Of a stretch of DNA of 64,000 nt, positions 21,311 through 31,608 are shown one piece after another. The translations under genes were made by a program, and so were the position numbers. The notes beneath the pieces are model-generated. The model searched no databases and was not told the DNA's origin. It saw only the letters and a program-made list of their open reading frames with translations. Location: assembly GCA_010356995.1 (NCBI GenBank), contig ML996706.1, forward strand, positions 1-64,000. Reading direction: 5' to 3'. Source of the DNA: Trichodelitschia bisporula. Its lineage: Eukaryota; Ascomycota; Dothideomycetes; Phaeotrichales; Phaeotrichaceae. Positions within the stretch are counted from its first letter, which is position 1; the number at the start of each line of letters is the position of its first letter.

Positions 21311-22021
21311 GTCACCCTTTTTTTGCATTTTTGCATCTCGACTTGGCTTCTCTGCCCTCCATCTATCTACCGAGTCCAGACCGGGCTGCGTGTTCTCGGC
21401 CCGCGATTTGAAGAGGGGGCTTGCGTCGCCCTTTTTAGCCGCAGGGCTGCAGGGGCATCTATCGATCTCGCAATGGCATTTCTGGCGGCGTGACGACGTG
21501 CGACCAATGGGGCGGAAGAAGGGGAAAAGGGGAGGCCGAGGCGAGGCGGTGGGCGTTTTTCGCGAAGTCTTTTTGCAGATTGATGCTTTGCGCGTGATTT
21601 ATGCCGCCGCTTGTGTGAGTGATGCTCGATCGTGAGGTTGTGCCCCTGGCGAAGACTTCTACTCTACGGTACGTAGAACGTCGAGACGCTGCTACATAGG
21701 CCTTCGGTCTACGGTATGCTTTCCGCGATCATAGCGGTGTGAAGGACACCTGATGATGTAGACCGGAGTGAGATCCGCTACGGTACGTGATATGGATAAT
21801 GTATCGCTATCGCAATCAACGTGCCCCGCCGCCGATCCAGCCCTACGCAAATTCGCCCGCAAATTCACCCGCCGCGAAAAAGCGCGATGTCACGTGCCTC
21901 CATCGTCACTTCTTTGCGACCTTGCTCCGGCTACCCCTCCAACCCCCGCCCTCAACCCTCACCCACACCCTCAGTCCCTCCCTCAAACCCACCGCCACAT
22001 CCTCGTCTTCTAATCGCTAAA
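21311..22021. other. Intergenic, 0.7 kb
   Basis: Contains the tRNA-Thr terminator, two further GTAC palindromes (CTACG-GTA-CGTAG at 21664-21676; another near 21779) and the C-rich leader of the eIF1A-like gene. No gene seen. Confidence 0.4.
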
Positions 22022-22557
22022 ATGCCCGCCCCCAAAAATGCCCCCCGCCGCACCCTCCACGCCACCGCAACCCTAACCAGCACACCGCCAGACACCCTCC
22101 CCCCAACACACCTCATCCTGCGCGTCCTCGGCGCCGCGGGGAACAACCTCTTCAAGGCCGAAACGGTGGACAAAAAGCCGCTGCTCGTCGAGCTGCCGCG
22201 CGCGTTCCGCGGCACAGTCTGGATTAAGAGGGGCGGGTATGTGGTCGTGGACACGGCGGCGATGGAGGGACGGGAGAATAAGATCGGGGGGGAGATTGTG
22301 AATGTTGTACGCGAGGTTAAGGGCTGGAGACGGATGGGGTATTGGTGAGTGGCTGCTGAGTTAACATTGAGGGTAAGATTTTGGGCGGGCGGGCTAACGC
22401 GGGTAGGCCGAAGGAGTTTGCAGAGGAGAAGAGGAGTTATGGTGATGATAGCAGTGATGAGGAAGAGTCGAATGTGGGCAAGATGCCGCCGTCTGAGTCG
22501 TCGGAGGAGGAAGACGACGTCGGCGAAGACGGAGGAGGGACAGACACCAAAAAGTAG
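22022..22557 (+). CDS. eIF1A-domain (S1-like) protein, EIF1AD type
   Basis: Exons 22022-22344 and 22407-22557 are joined across a 62-nt intron (GTGAGT, branch GCTAACG, acceptor GGTAG), giving 157 aa. Residues about 30-105 form an S1-like OB fold of the eIF1A family: HLILRVLGAAGNNLFK, a TVWIKRGGYVVVD strand pair and KIGGEIVNVV. The tail (GYWPKEF, then Ser/Glu/Asp-rich) fits EIF1AD, the nuclear eIF1A-like protein of animals and fungi, better than eIF1A itself, which has a basic N-terminus and a longer helical part. Its precise function is not well known. It converges with ALG3, 77 bp between stop codons, so their 3' UTRs probably overlap. The start is C-rich and the end G-rich. Confidence 0.85.
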
Positions 22558-22634
22558 CCAGCACATCACACAAAAGAAGCTCGCAGCGGGCCAACGCGCC
22601 CACGACCATCATGCATAACCAAACCCACTCAACC

Positions 22635-23986
22635 CTACTCCACCTTCGCCCTCTCCCCCTCCTCCCCCTCCCTAGTCCCCCACCAAACCCCCAAAACCTG
22701 CACCGCCAAACCCCCCACCACAACCATCGAACTCATCTCCGTAGCCGGATACACATTCCACGCCCCCTCTTGTACCGCCCAAACAACCCACACCCCCGGC
22801 CCGAGCCCCGCCTTCCAAATCAACCACGGTGCGCCCCACACGCCCCACGCATAGAACTGGTAATGCAGACTACGGGCACACAGCATCCCGATTGCATTCG
22901 CCGTCAGCGCGGCCGTGAGGACAAAGGCCGGATCGGCTCGCGCGGCGGCGGCTTGCGTCGCGGCCCATGTGTCCGGGTGGCGGAGGTGGAGTTTTAGGGT
23001 GTCGAGGAGACTGAGGCGCGAGGGTCGGGTCCAGCGCGTGGCGGCGAAGAGGAGCAGGAGGGCGGCGTGGGCGGCGAGGAGGGATGCTGCGAAGGGTTTG
23101 GAGAGGAACACGTCCTCGGGCACGAAGCGCCAGTTCACGGTCCAGCGGTAGAGAAACACGCGGCTCAGCTCAAAGGCCCGCCCGACATACGCGCGCCAAT
23201 CCGTGCGGACGAATTCATACGCGAAGAGGGACTGGGTCTGCGCGATCAGCAGCGCCTGCGTCACGCACCGTGAGAGTCCGAGGGTTTGCAGCATAGTGAG
23301 CGCGAGGGCGGGCGCGGGGAGCAGGGCGGACATTTTGGTGCCTATGGCTGCGGAGTAGAGCGCCGTCCCGAGGGACCAGTGCGCGGATTGGTAGGCGGCT
23401 AGGGCGGACCAGGTTAGTAGGACTGTGGGGCCGTCGTTGAAGAGGCGGAGGAGGAAGATGGAGTGTTGGCGCTTGGAGAGGATGAGGAGGGGGTAGATGT
23501 AGGGCGGGGCCTGGGGGGAGGGGTTAGTACTTGATAATGGAATGTGGTGATGGGATGCGCACCTTCGCCTTCCAGTAGCACCGCATGACGACCGCCAGCG
23601 CGGCTAGATAAAATCCAGCGAAAATGACTTGCGCGGCGAGGATGTTCTCTCCGCCGTTCGTCACTGCGTGCAGGAAGCGGTACAGATACACGTGCAGCCC
23701 CGGGTAGACCAGCGGCCCTGTGTCGCCTACGAGCTTGGTGTATGTTCTTTCGCCATCGATGTACAGGCGCACTTGTTGCATGTAGGCTTTCCAGTCGATT
23801 TCAGTATCTACATGAAGTGTTAGTCGGGGGGTTGATTATTTTGCAGGCCAGGGGGGGCGTACAGGGCACTTTCGCGATGATACCCGCGCACAGCACGGCG
23901 TCTATCGCAAGGAGCAAAGGCGCGAGCCAGCGCGCCTGCTCCGGATCGCGCGCAAGGCGGATGACAGTTTTTACGTAGGTGGTCAT
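22635..23986 (-). CDS. ALG3: Dol-P-Man:Man5GlcNAc2-PP-Dol alpha-1,3-mannosyltransferase
   Basis: Three exons (23986-23863, 23807-23563, 23510-22635) with introns of 54 and 52 nt; the second has a perfect TACTAAC branch site. Product 414 aa. The joins give [13 protein letters not shown], the hallmark luminal loop of ALG3, then [15 protein letters not shown] and [13 protein letters not shown]. Many hydrophobic spans follow ([27 protein letters not shown]), as expected for a multispanning ER GT58 enzyme. It adds the first dolichol-phosphate-mannose-dependent mannose to the lipid-linked oligosaccharide on the luminal side of the ER. Length is in the family range. The C-terminus ([11 protein letters not shown]) lacks an obvious KKxx signal. 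Confidence 0.95.
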
Positions 23987-25241
23987 GATGGTGATGGCAT
24001 TCGAGCAATGCGGGCAGCAGAATTAGTCTTATGCTACTGAGGGCGGTTGGGATGGGGCGACGTTGTGTTTCGGCGAGGGGGAAACGTTTCAAGCTGCCTC
24101 TGCGTCGCCAATAGGTGGTTGACGTTTGGTTTCGCACGCCTCGAGACGGGATCGCGAGGGTTCGTGAGCGGGGAGGATTGTTTTGAGGTTGGGATGGCGT
24201 GTCGTTGATGGTTGACGTAGGGGCGTGCAACAGGACTGGGAGGTGAGCGCCGTGAGGACTTACACGGGCGCGAGGTTTGGACCGATAACACTGCAACTCC
24301 TCAGTGATGCAAACTCGCCACATCAACACATCGTAAGATAACTAGTCGATCCCACATGAAGCCTATCGTCCCAAAATCCACTTCTCCTCAACCTCGAAAT
24401 CTAGCATTACTACAGCATGGATAGCGCGCAAGGCCGGGGTTCAGCATCGACAGCGATCGACCGCCTAGCTACATGAAACCTGGTCCAGATCACTGCGTAT
24501 TCTGCGGAGAAGCTGGTCAGCTTCAGGAACACGGTTGAATGGATTTATACTGTGAAACTAACTGAGATGAGCGTTGACAAACTTCTTCGTTGAGTATGTA
24601 GGCCCCTATGGCGTCCTACTTACTCGTAACCCTCTCGGTCTCTCAATGGGTTCGATCCAGATACGGGAACGAAAGCGACGGATCTATCCCACCGATCGAA
24701 ATCCAGCCTGACGCGGATCAGCGGGGTTGAGAGCTCGGGCATAGTATTCTAACGCGGAGAATGCGGGGCAATATATTGTTGAAGATATCATCAATGCTCC
24801 AGGATACAAATGCACCGGCCATATAAGACCACCACCACCTCCCATCTATAAATATTCCGTGGAACACAAAACCACAGCATCACGCATCTCTAACCCAAAA
24901 TTCCAATCTGCACCGTTTGAATAAGCTTCCCTCCCCATCTCGCCCCAGCGAATAGAATCCACAACCCACTCTCGCGGCCTTCCGTGGTACACCTCGCCAT
25001 ATTACCACCATCACCGCATAACGAAAGAACCCACCGTCGCCCCCCATCCCAGCGATCATGCGAGGCCCCAGATCACCTCCGCATGGTCCCCGATCACCTC
25101 TCCACCGACCATCCGAGCAGGCATAAAAACTCCCCATCCCCGGGCACACCATGACCTCCCATCCATCTCATCATCACAATCCATCCATCTCAGCACCACC
25201 ATCTCAAACGTCACTCATTACCCTCCATCCCAACCTTCAAA
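23987..25241. other. Intergenic, 1.25 kb, promoters of ALG3 and the CFEM-like gene
   Basis: No gene supported. A consensus TATAAATA lies at 24847-24854 and a weaker CATAAAAA around 25122, both upstream of the CFEM-like gene. A B-box-like GGTTCGATCC near 24649 has no matching A box or tRNA fold. Confidence 0.4.
24847..24854 (+). promoter_or_regulatory. TATA box candidate for the CFEM-like gene
   Basis: A perfect TATAAATA about 390 nt upstream of the ATG at 25242. The distance implies a long leader; a CATAAAAA about 120 nt upstream of the ATG is a competing site. Highly regulated small secreted protein genes often use TATA boxes, so either is plausible. Confidence 0.3.
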
Positions 25242-25722
25242 ATGAAGCTCACCCTCACCCTCCTCCCTCTCGCCGCCCTCGCCGTGGCCCAAAAAGGCAA
25301 AGGCAGCACCCCAAAACCCAAAGGCGGATCCAGCGGCTTCGGCGGACTAGCAAGCCTCCTCGGCGGCGGCGCCGCCCTCCCACCAAACTGGTACTCCTCT
25401 CCAAATACTCCCTCCCCCTCCCCCCAAACCCATCCCTAACACCCCCAGCGCATTCTCCTGCCTCGCCGGGGCGGTCGACGTGTCCGCCATCCTCAGCGGC
25501 CTCAGCGGCGGGTCCAGCAGCGGCGCCCCGGCCAACCCCTGCGCCAGCCTCGCCAACATCCAGAGCGCGGAGTGTAGCTGCACGGGGAAGATAATTGACG
25601 TGCTGAAGGGGGATTGTATTACCAAGGCGTGTACCGCGCCGGCGGATGTCCAGGCCGCGTATGCGAATATTAATACTAAGTGTGCGGGGAAGGCGGGGTT
25701 TCCGATTAACCCGCCGGCTTAG
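25242..25722 (+). CDS. Small secreted CFEM-like protein, 140 aa
   Basis: Exons 25242-25390 and 25449-25722 across a 58-nt intron (GTACTC...CTAACACCCCCAG). Residues 1-16 form a signal peptide (MKLTLTLLPLAALAVA, then Q). A Lys/Gly/Ser-rich stretch follows, then eight cysteines at 50, 54, 81, 92, 94, 106, 111 and 128. The order C-x3-C...C...C-x-C...C...C...C matches the CFEM domain of fungal surface and effector proteins, some of which bind haem. The gap between the second and third cysteine (26 residues) is longer than usual and the conserved Asp after the C-x-C pair is not obvious, so I call it CFEM-like. The tail (GFPINPPA) is not a GPI signal, so the protein is probably released. Confidence 0.78.
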
Positions 25723-26050
25723 GTGAGGGGGGAGGTGTATATAAAATGGATGGTTGAAGCTACTCCGAGGGTGTGTGATGTGCTTGGGGTCTGTGATAAG
25801 ACGGCGACTACTTGATCATATTGAAATATGTGCCCGAGACAAAGGAATGGTCGAGTAGAAGTTCGATGCACCATCGTAGTCAGTCCCCAGGGGGAAGTAC
25901 GCGCATCATGAGTCCAATACCTACGCCCGGTTAGCAAATCTGCCACTCTGGAAAGTAACTTCACGCAAACATCACGAATCCCCTAGTCAACGTAAGATAG
26001 GCCGCCTTCGATCTATGCTATCTATGGTACACATGCCGCCATAACCGAGC
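25723..26050. other. Intergenic, 0.33 kb, convergent 3' flanks
   Basis: Lies between the 3' ends of the CFEM-like gene and RPN1. No gene or marked element seen. Confidence 0.4.
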
Positions 26051-28973
26051 CTAACTCTCCCACTCCGGATTCTGGTTCACGTTAGCCCACATCCCCAGCA
26101 TCTTACAAAAGTCACAAACTCACCTTCCGCAATATCACCAGCCCCTCCAGCGTATTGCTAACCGGAACATACTGCTCATCCTCCAACTCCGCACGCTCCC
26201 CATGTGACAGCAGCACCGGCGTACTCTGCGTCTGCCACCCCGTAATCGTCTTCGGCCGTCCAGCCGCACCAACCGTATCAACCGCCTGGCCTACGCGCAC
26301 ATTCACCGTCAGCGGCTGCAGGTCCTCGTCCAGCGTAATCAGCCAGCGGGGGTGCATCGCCGCCGCCAGGAAGTACAGCATGTAGTGCGAGTCCTTGAGA
26401 ACGAAGTCCTTGGCGTCGATAAGGGCGACGAGGACGGTGAGCAGCCCCGCCGCGCCAACGCGCGACAGTACCGCCCGATCCGTGTTGAACGGATTCACGC
26501 TCAATGTCCCCTTGCCCATGTGCAGCAGGCCCTGTGCGATGCGCACCATGAACAGCGCGTTCGCGTCCCGGTGGTAGTAGCTCGCGAGCTGGCGGAGCAG
26601 CTGCGCGAGGCGCGCGTTGTTGGTGCCCGCGCCCAGGAGACCCATGGCGAAGATGGCGTTGACCGCCACGTCGATGTCGTTGTCGTGGCTGTAGCGCGAC
26701 AGCGTGTCGTACACCTTCATTTGCGGGTTGGACGGGCTGATAAGGCCCATGGCCAGCGGTACGGCGCGCCGGATATTCGCCTCGCCGTAGTGCATTAGGT
26801 GCCCGAACTGGCGCAGGATCATTTCTTGTCCGATGTCCTCGCCCATGGCGACGAGGGAAAGGCCCAGCACGGCGTACGCCTGCAGCAGCTCATCGCCCTT
26901 CTTCGTCGCTTTGTCGTCGTCCTCGTCGATGTGTTCGTTGCAAATGTGCAGGAAGTTCTGCAGGTTAAGCACCTGTCCGGTGCCTGCCCACGCACACGCC
27001 TCGGCGAGCACCTGCGTGGCCTTGGCCATGGGGTGGTCGATCGCCTTGAGCGTTTCGACCAGCACGTCGACTTCCTCCTGCTGGCCAAAGTACAGCAGTG
27101 CGAGGCCGAGCGACATGAAGCGCGTCCACTTGTCATCGAGCTGCCGCTGCCGGTCCTCGTCAATCAGGGTCTCGAAGATGGCGCCGAGCACATCGCTGTT
27201 TGCCGTGCCGACGAAGACGAGACCCAGGGACAGCGCCGCCATGGCCGACACCCGCATCTCCTGCGATTTGTCCATGACGACCGGCAGAAGAATCTCAAGA
27301 ACCTCGTCTCTAGCCGACCCGGCATATGCGAGACCCAGGCCCATGATGGACGCGACGCGCTGATTGGGGCTTCCCTCATGCAGCTTCTCCGCGTCACCCA
27401 GCAGGGCCAACGCCGGTTCGGCGTCGTTGCGAACGCCGGAGCTCAAGATACCCGTCGCCAGCAGCGCACCGCACTTGACAGCGTCCTCATCAGCATACGT
27501 GAACGGATCAATCTTGTCAAGACCCATTTCGACGTCCCACGCCATCAACATGCCCACGGACGCAGCCGTCGACAGCATGCCCTCGTCCTTGGTCTTCCAC
27601 ACCCAGCTGCTCGCCTTGTCTTCCACCAGCATCAGCTTGTCGTCACCGAAGCCGTAGTTGACAAACGCGTTCACGAACGAGCTCGAAAGGTTGTGGCGCG
27701 CCGAGTCCGTGTTAGTCAGGCCGGCGGTGCGCATGTTCTCCAGGTGGGTCTTGTAGATGTCTTCGGGGGTCTTGGGCTCCAGAATGTTTAGCTCCTTGGC
27801 CAAGTACTTGAAGAACTCCGACTGCTTGGAGTTGTCAAGACAACCCTGGAGCTCAGAATCATCATCCGTGAGCGCCTCGGGCAGTGCGAGCTGTATCCGC
27901 TCCCGTGCCAGGAGGAAAGCCATCTGTCGCAGAATCGTCTTGTCCTTTGTAGAATCGAAGAAGGTCTGCTTAATCAGATCGAGGTCGTTGAGGCGAATGG
28001 CGAGCAGCAGCGCCTGCGTGTACTGGTCATACTGGCGGTAGATGCTATAAGCCGTCTTAAGGAACTCGTGATTGTCGGGATACGGGAGCAGGGCAACCAT
28101 GCTGGCAGCATTAGGGGAGCCCCAAACTGACAGATTCAAGCTTACCTAACCATGTACAAGCAAACGCGCGGGTAGGTGTCCTCGTCAAGGAACTCGGAGA
28201 TCTTGTCAATCATCTCCAGCTCGCTCAGCAGATCCACGGCATCGGCCTCGGCGTTGTGCTTGAGAAAGAACGGAATCAGGGACAGGGCCAACTGCTTCAA
28301 GTCCTCGACGCCCTTGGTCGACTTCTCGTCCTCAAGCCGCAGCTGCTGCTCGTCCCCAATCTCCAGCGCCAGATGGCGCATATACTCGTGGCCCCACGAG
28401 CCGATGTCCTTGCTCGGCGACAGCAGCCGGTACTTGAGCGTATCGTGGCGGTTCTGGTCCGAGTAGGTCATGCCCAGCACCGACAACATGTCAGCCAGAG
28501 ACGCCTTGTCCTCGCCCTCAGGCCACGACTCGTACGCCGCCTCGAGTTTCTCATAGTGCGGCCGCAGGAACTTGAGCGGCTTAGGCACAGCCGTCATTGA
28601 CGACGTCGACGTCTTGATGAATGTCTTGATGGCTTCCAGGGCCGGCTTGTAGAGGGAAGTGTCCGATTCCTGCGGCGTCAGCGTGGACTTCTACATATCT
28701 GGTCAGGCACGTACTAGTAACCGTTCAACGAGCATCTCCAGCTCCTCCTTCAGCTTCTGATCCTCCTCGCTCAGCTCCTCTGTGCGTGTTAGCCGCCGGT
28801 CTTGCATCCCCGCCACCTCGCCCTCACGTACCTGGTGGCAGGTCCGCCTTCGCATCTTTGCCGTCCTTAGACTTCTCCCCTTCCTTGGTCACATCGGCGA
28901 GATCATCGACCTTCGCCTTGCCCTTGTCCTGCGCGCTCGGTGGCGCCTTGCTGCCCTCCTCCCGGCTAGGCAT
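26051..28973 (-). CDS. RPN1: 26S proteasome regulatory subunit Rpn1
   Basis: Five exons on the minus strand: 28973-28832, 28779-28715, 28669-28146, 28101-26124 and 26071-26051, with introns of 52, 45, 44 and 52 nt. They join to a 909-residue protein, the usual Rpn1 size. The N-terminus is charged (MPSREEGSKAPPS). Joins give EELSEEDQKLKEELEMLVE, SDTSLYKPALEAIK and CLYMVSMVALLPYPDNHEF, all typical of Rpn1. The middle carries the proteasome/cyclosome repeats (MGLGLAYAGS, AALSLGLVFVG, LGLALLYFG, AVLGLSLVAMG). Rpn1 is the base scaffold of the 19S particle that docks ubiquitin-like receptors (Rad23, Dsk2) and Ubp6. The last exon encodes only six residues and the stop; reading through the intron instead gives a non-family end. 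Confidence 0.97.
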
Positions 28974-29319
28974 TATGGCGATGATTACGCAGCAAGCTAC
29001 GGACGAGGGAGATGCACGCGGGTGGGAGCGGTGGTACTACACGGTCGATGCAGGAGATGGCAGAGCAGTCGGTGGAGCAGGGTCAAACAGTAAAGAAGCA
29101 GAAGATGAAGTTGATGGAGCGGTGATGAGGTTGTTGCTTCGATGTGCCGTGCGCAAAGCTCACGGAGGAGCACCAGCAACACCTGGACTGGCGCCAAGCC
29201 GCGGAGCAGGGCACCCCTGCCCTCCCGACATCATCCAGAAGTTCTCCACCAAAAAATATCCAAAATACTCCATCGCGACCCCCACTTCAGCTGCACACTG
29301 CGCCCTCCCATCCGCAACC
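28974..29319. promoter_or_regulatory. Shared RPN1/RIO2 promoter region
   Basis: 346 bp separate the divergent start codons of RPN1 (28973, minus) and RIO2 (29320, plus), so both promoters and leaders must fit here. I see no clear TATA box and no recognisable Rpn4-type element, which fits housekeeping genes. Confidence 0.5.
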
Positions 29320-29388
29320 ATGAAGTTAGACGCCAAAAACATTCGCTACCTCTCGCAAGAGGACTGGCGCGTCCTCACAGCCGTAAAC

Positions 29389-29422
<34 letters not shown>

Positions 29423-30763
29423 CTAACCCCCCACCCCTAGGTCGAGCAAGGCGCCCGCAACCACGAAGTCGTTCCCACACCCCTAATCGTAACCCTCTCC
29501 TCCATCCGCAGCGGCGCCACCTCAGTGCACAAATGCATATCCTCCCTCGCCAAACCCGGCCTCATAGGCCGAGTCCGCAACGCCTCCTACGACGGCTACC
29601 GCCTAACCTACGGCGGACTCGACTATCTCGCACTCCACTCGCACCGCCAATCCGGCGCCGTCTACAGTGTAGGCAACCAAATCGGCGTCGGCAAAGAAAG
29701 CGACATCTACGTCGTGGCCTCGCCTTCTGGCCGGCGGCTGGTGCTCAAGCTGCACCGCCTGGGCCGCATCTCGTTCCGCACGGTCAAGGCTAACCGCGAT
29801 TATCTGCGCAACCGCAGCTCCGGCAGCTGGATGTACATGTCACGGCTGGCGGCGATGAAGGAGTACGCGTTCATGGTGGCACTGCGGGACGTCGGGTTCC
29901 CCGTCCCTGAGCCCGTGGCGCAGAACCGGCATACCATCGTCATGGAGCTGATCGATGCGTTTCCCCTCCGGCAAATCGCCAGCGTGCCCGACCCGGCGAA
30001 GTTGTACGCGAAGCTCATCAACTTGATCCTGCGACTCGCGCGCTTCGGCCTGATCCACGGTGATTTCAACGAGTTCAACATCCTGATCTCCGAAGTACCA
30101 GTCGACGCGCCCGCCCCCTCTGATCCTACCACCACTGAGGCCCCGTCAGACAGCCCCACCCCCACCCCCTCTTCAAACCCCGATACTCCCCCTCAGATCC
30201 GCCTCATCCCCACCCTAATCGACTTCCCCCAAATGCTCTCCATCTCGCACCCCAACGCAGAATCCTACTTCGACCGGGACGTAAACTGCATAAAGCGCTT
30301 CTTCGCCAAACGCTTCCACTTCACCCCCGACACCCCAGGACCCTTCTTCGCCGACGCCATCAAAGACGCAGGGCGTGGCTCGGGCGTCCGCCGTCTCGAT
30401 ATCGAAGTCGAGGCTACGGGGTTCAGCCGCAAAATGGCTAAGGAGTTGGAGGGGTATATGAAGGAGGTGGGTGTTGATGGGGATGGGGAAGGCGATCCGG
30501 GTGTTGGTGTTGAGGCTAGTGTTGAGGAGGAGTCTGATGAGGACTCGGATGAGGAGGATTACGATGTCCCTGAGCCGGAGCCGCAGGGGACGGTAGCACC
30601 GGAAACTGATTTGCCCGAGCTGGAAACGCTGCATATCACTGATGCGCCTAATGCGGGGCTCCCACCTATTGCTTCCCTAGCCCCCGCCATGGACGCGGCT
30701 CCTCCACCGCAGCGACGGGGCAAAGCTCCGTCAGCGAAGAAGACTGGCGGATGGGCTATATAG
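29320..30763 (+). CDS. RIO2: Atypical protein kinase/ATPase Rio2, 40S ribosome maturation
   Basis: Exon 1 (29320-29382) encodes MKLDAKNIRYLSQEDWRVLTA. A 58-nt intron, mostly one run of C, ends at TAG (29440); exon 2 is 29441-30763. Product 461 aa. The N-terminal winged helix (about 1-90) leads to the RIO domain: GVGKESD nucleotide loop at 103-109, catalytic Lys at 124 (VLKLHRLG), HGDFNEFN catalytic loop at 227-234 and IDFPQM metal-binding loop at 281-286. All key residues are present. About 45 residues rich in Pro/Ser/Thr/Asp lie between the last two motifs, where Rio2 normally has only a short link. The tail is acidic and ends in a basic, Gly-rich segment. Rio2 acts on pre-40S particles in late cytoplasmic maturation. 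Confidence 0.95.
29390..29421 (+). repeat. Poly-C run of about 32 nt inside RIO2 intron 1
   Basis: An uninterrupted run of C fills most of the 58-nt intron between the donor (GTAAAC) and the branch site (GCTAACC). Such runs are error-prone in sequencing, so the length is approximate. Confidence 0.9.
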
Positions 30764-31608
30764 TTGTCCGTCGATAGTCGTAATGAGTTATGGGTATTGT
30801 CTATCGTTTGTCCTATGCTCCGTGGAAGGCGTGTGCCGGGTCTCGAAGCTACGGAGATGACTCCACTTAAAGTACGCTTCTTGTATTCGTTGCGACCTTG
30901 TGTACCACGCGGCCAGACTTCTGGAAGTCGTCCGCTGCGTGCGAGCTGAGGGGTGAGCTTCGTCACACCTAAATCAACGTACAGAGAAGGCTGGAGACGA
31001 GAGCGAGCTCTGTCACACACCGTTTGTATCACTGAGAAGAACCACACAAGTCGAGGCAGCCACACATTGCCAATCATGCCCACATCGTAAAGCAAACTTG
31101 CCGTGAGATTCTTTCTACTAGTCATTCTCCACCCCTCGCGCCCCGAGCCGAACACCATTTTCACCACGCCCTGCGAAACGCCGACAAGGAAAAGGAAAAG
31201 GCGACCCGGCATCGGGGTCGCAAGGACTTAAAGCACAAAGCCATGAGAAAACAAACAAAGAAGGCGGAGATCGAAAAGGAAAATACATCGGGGCAACGGG
31301 GATCATTATCGTGCGAGAAACAGCAGTGTACTTGAAAACAGAAACCGACAGACATCGCACACAATTAGAGTCATCCATCTCACCGAGCTAGAACCATACT
31401 CCGCATATAACCCACTTCCCAGTAAACAGCTGACCTCATGATCTCCCTCAAGATCAAGTTCCATCTCAAGTTGCCAGTAAGCATGGCGAAGACTCATGAT
31501 ATACCGGGCAAACAAATGTACGGCGAAGCAAGGTTTGAAGCAGCAGATATGTAAGGCGGTAATGGTAAAGTCTGGGACGCGAAGTGTTGTGGACCAAGGT
31601 GGAGGCAC
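30764..31608. other. Intergenic, 0.85 kb, convergent 3' flanks
   Basis: Separates the ends of RIO2 (plus) and the RRM gene (minus). No coding frame with a recognisable product. Confidence 0.4.

Noticed and set aside
24640-24680. B-box-like GGTTCGATCC
   Set aside because: No A box upstream and no tRNA fold on either strand.
26799-27791. 330-codon plus-strand frame
   Set aside because: Antisense shadow of RPN1.
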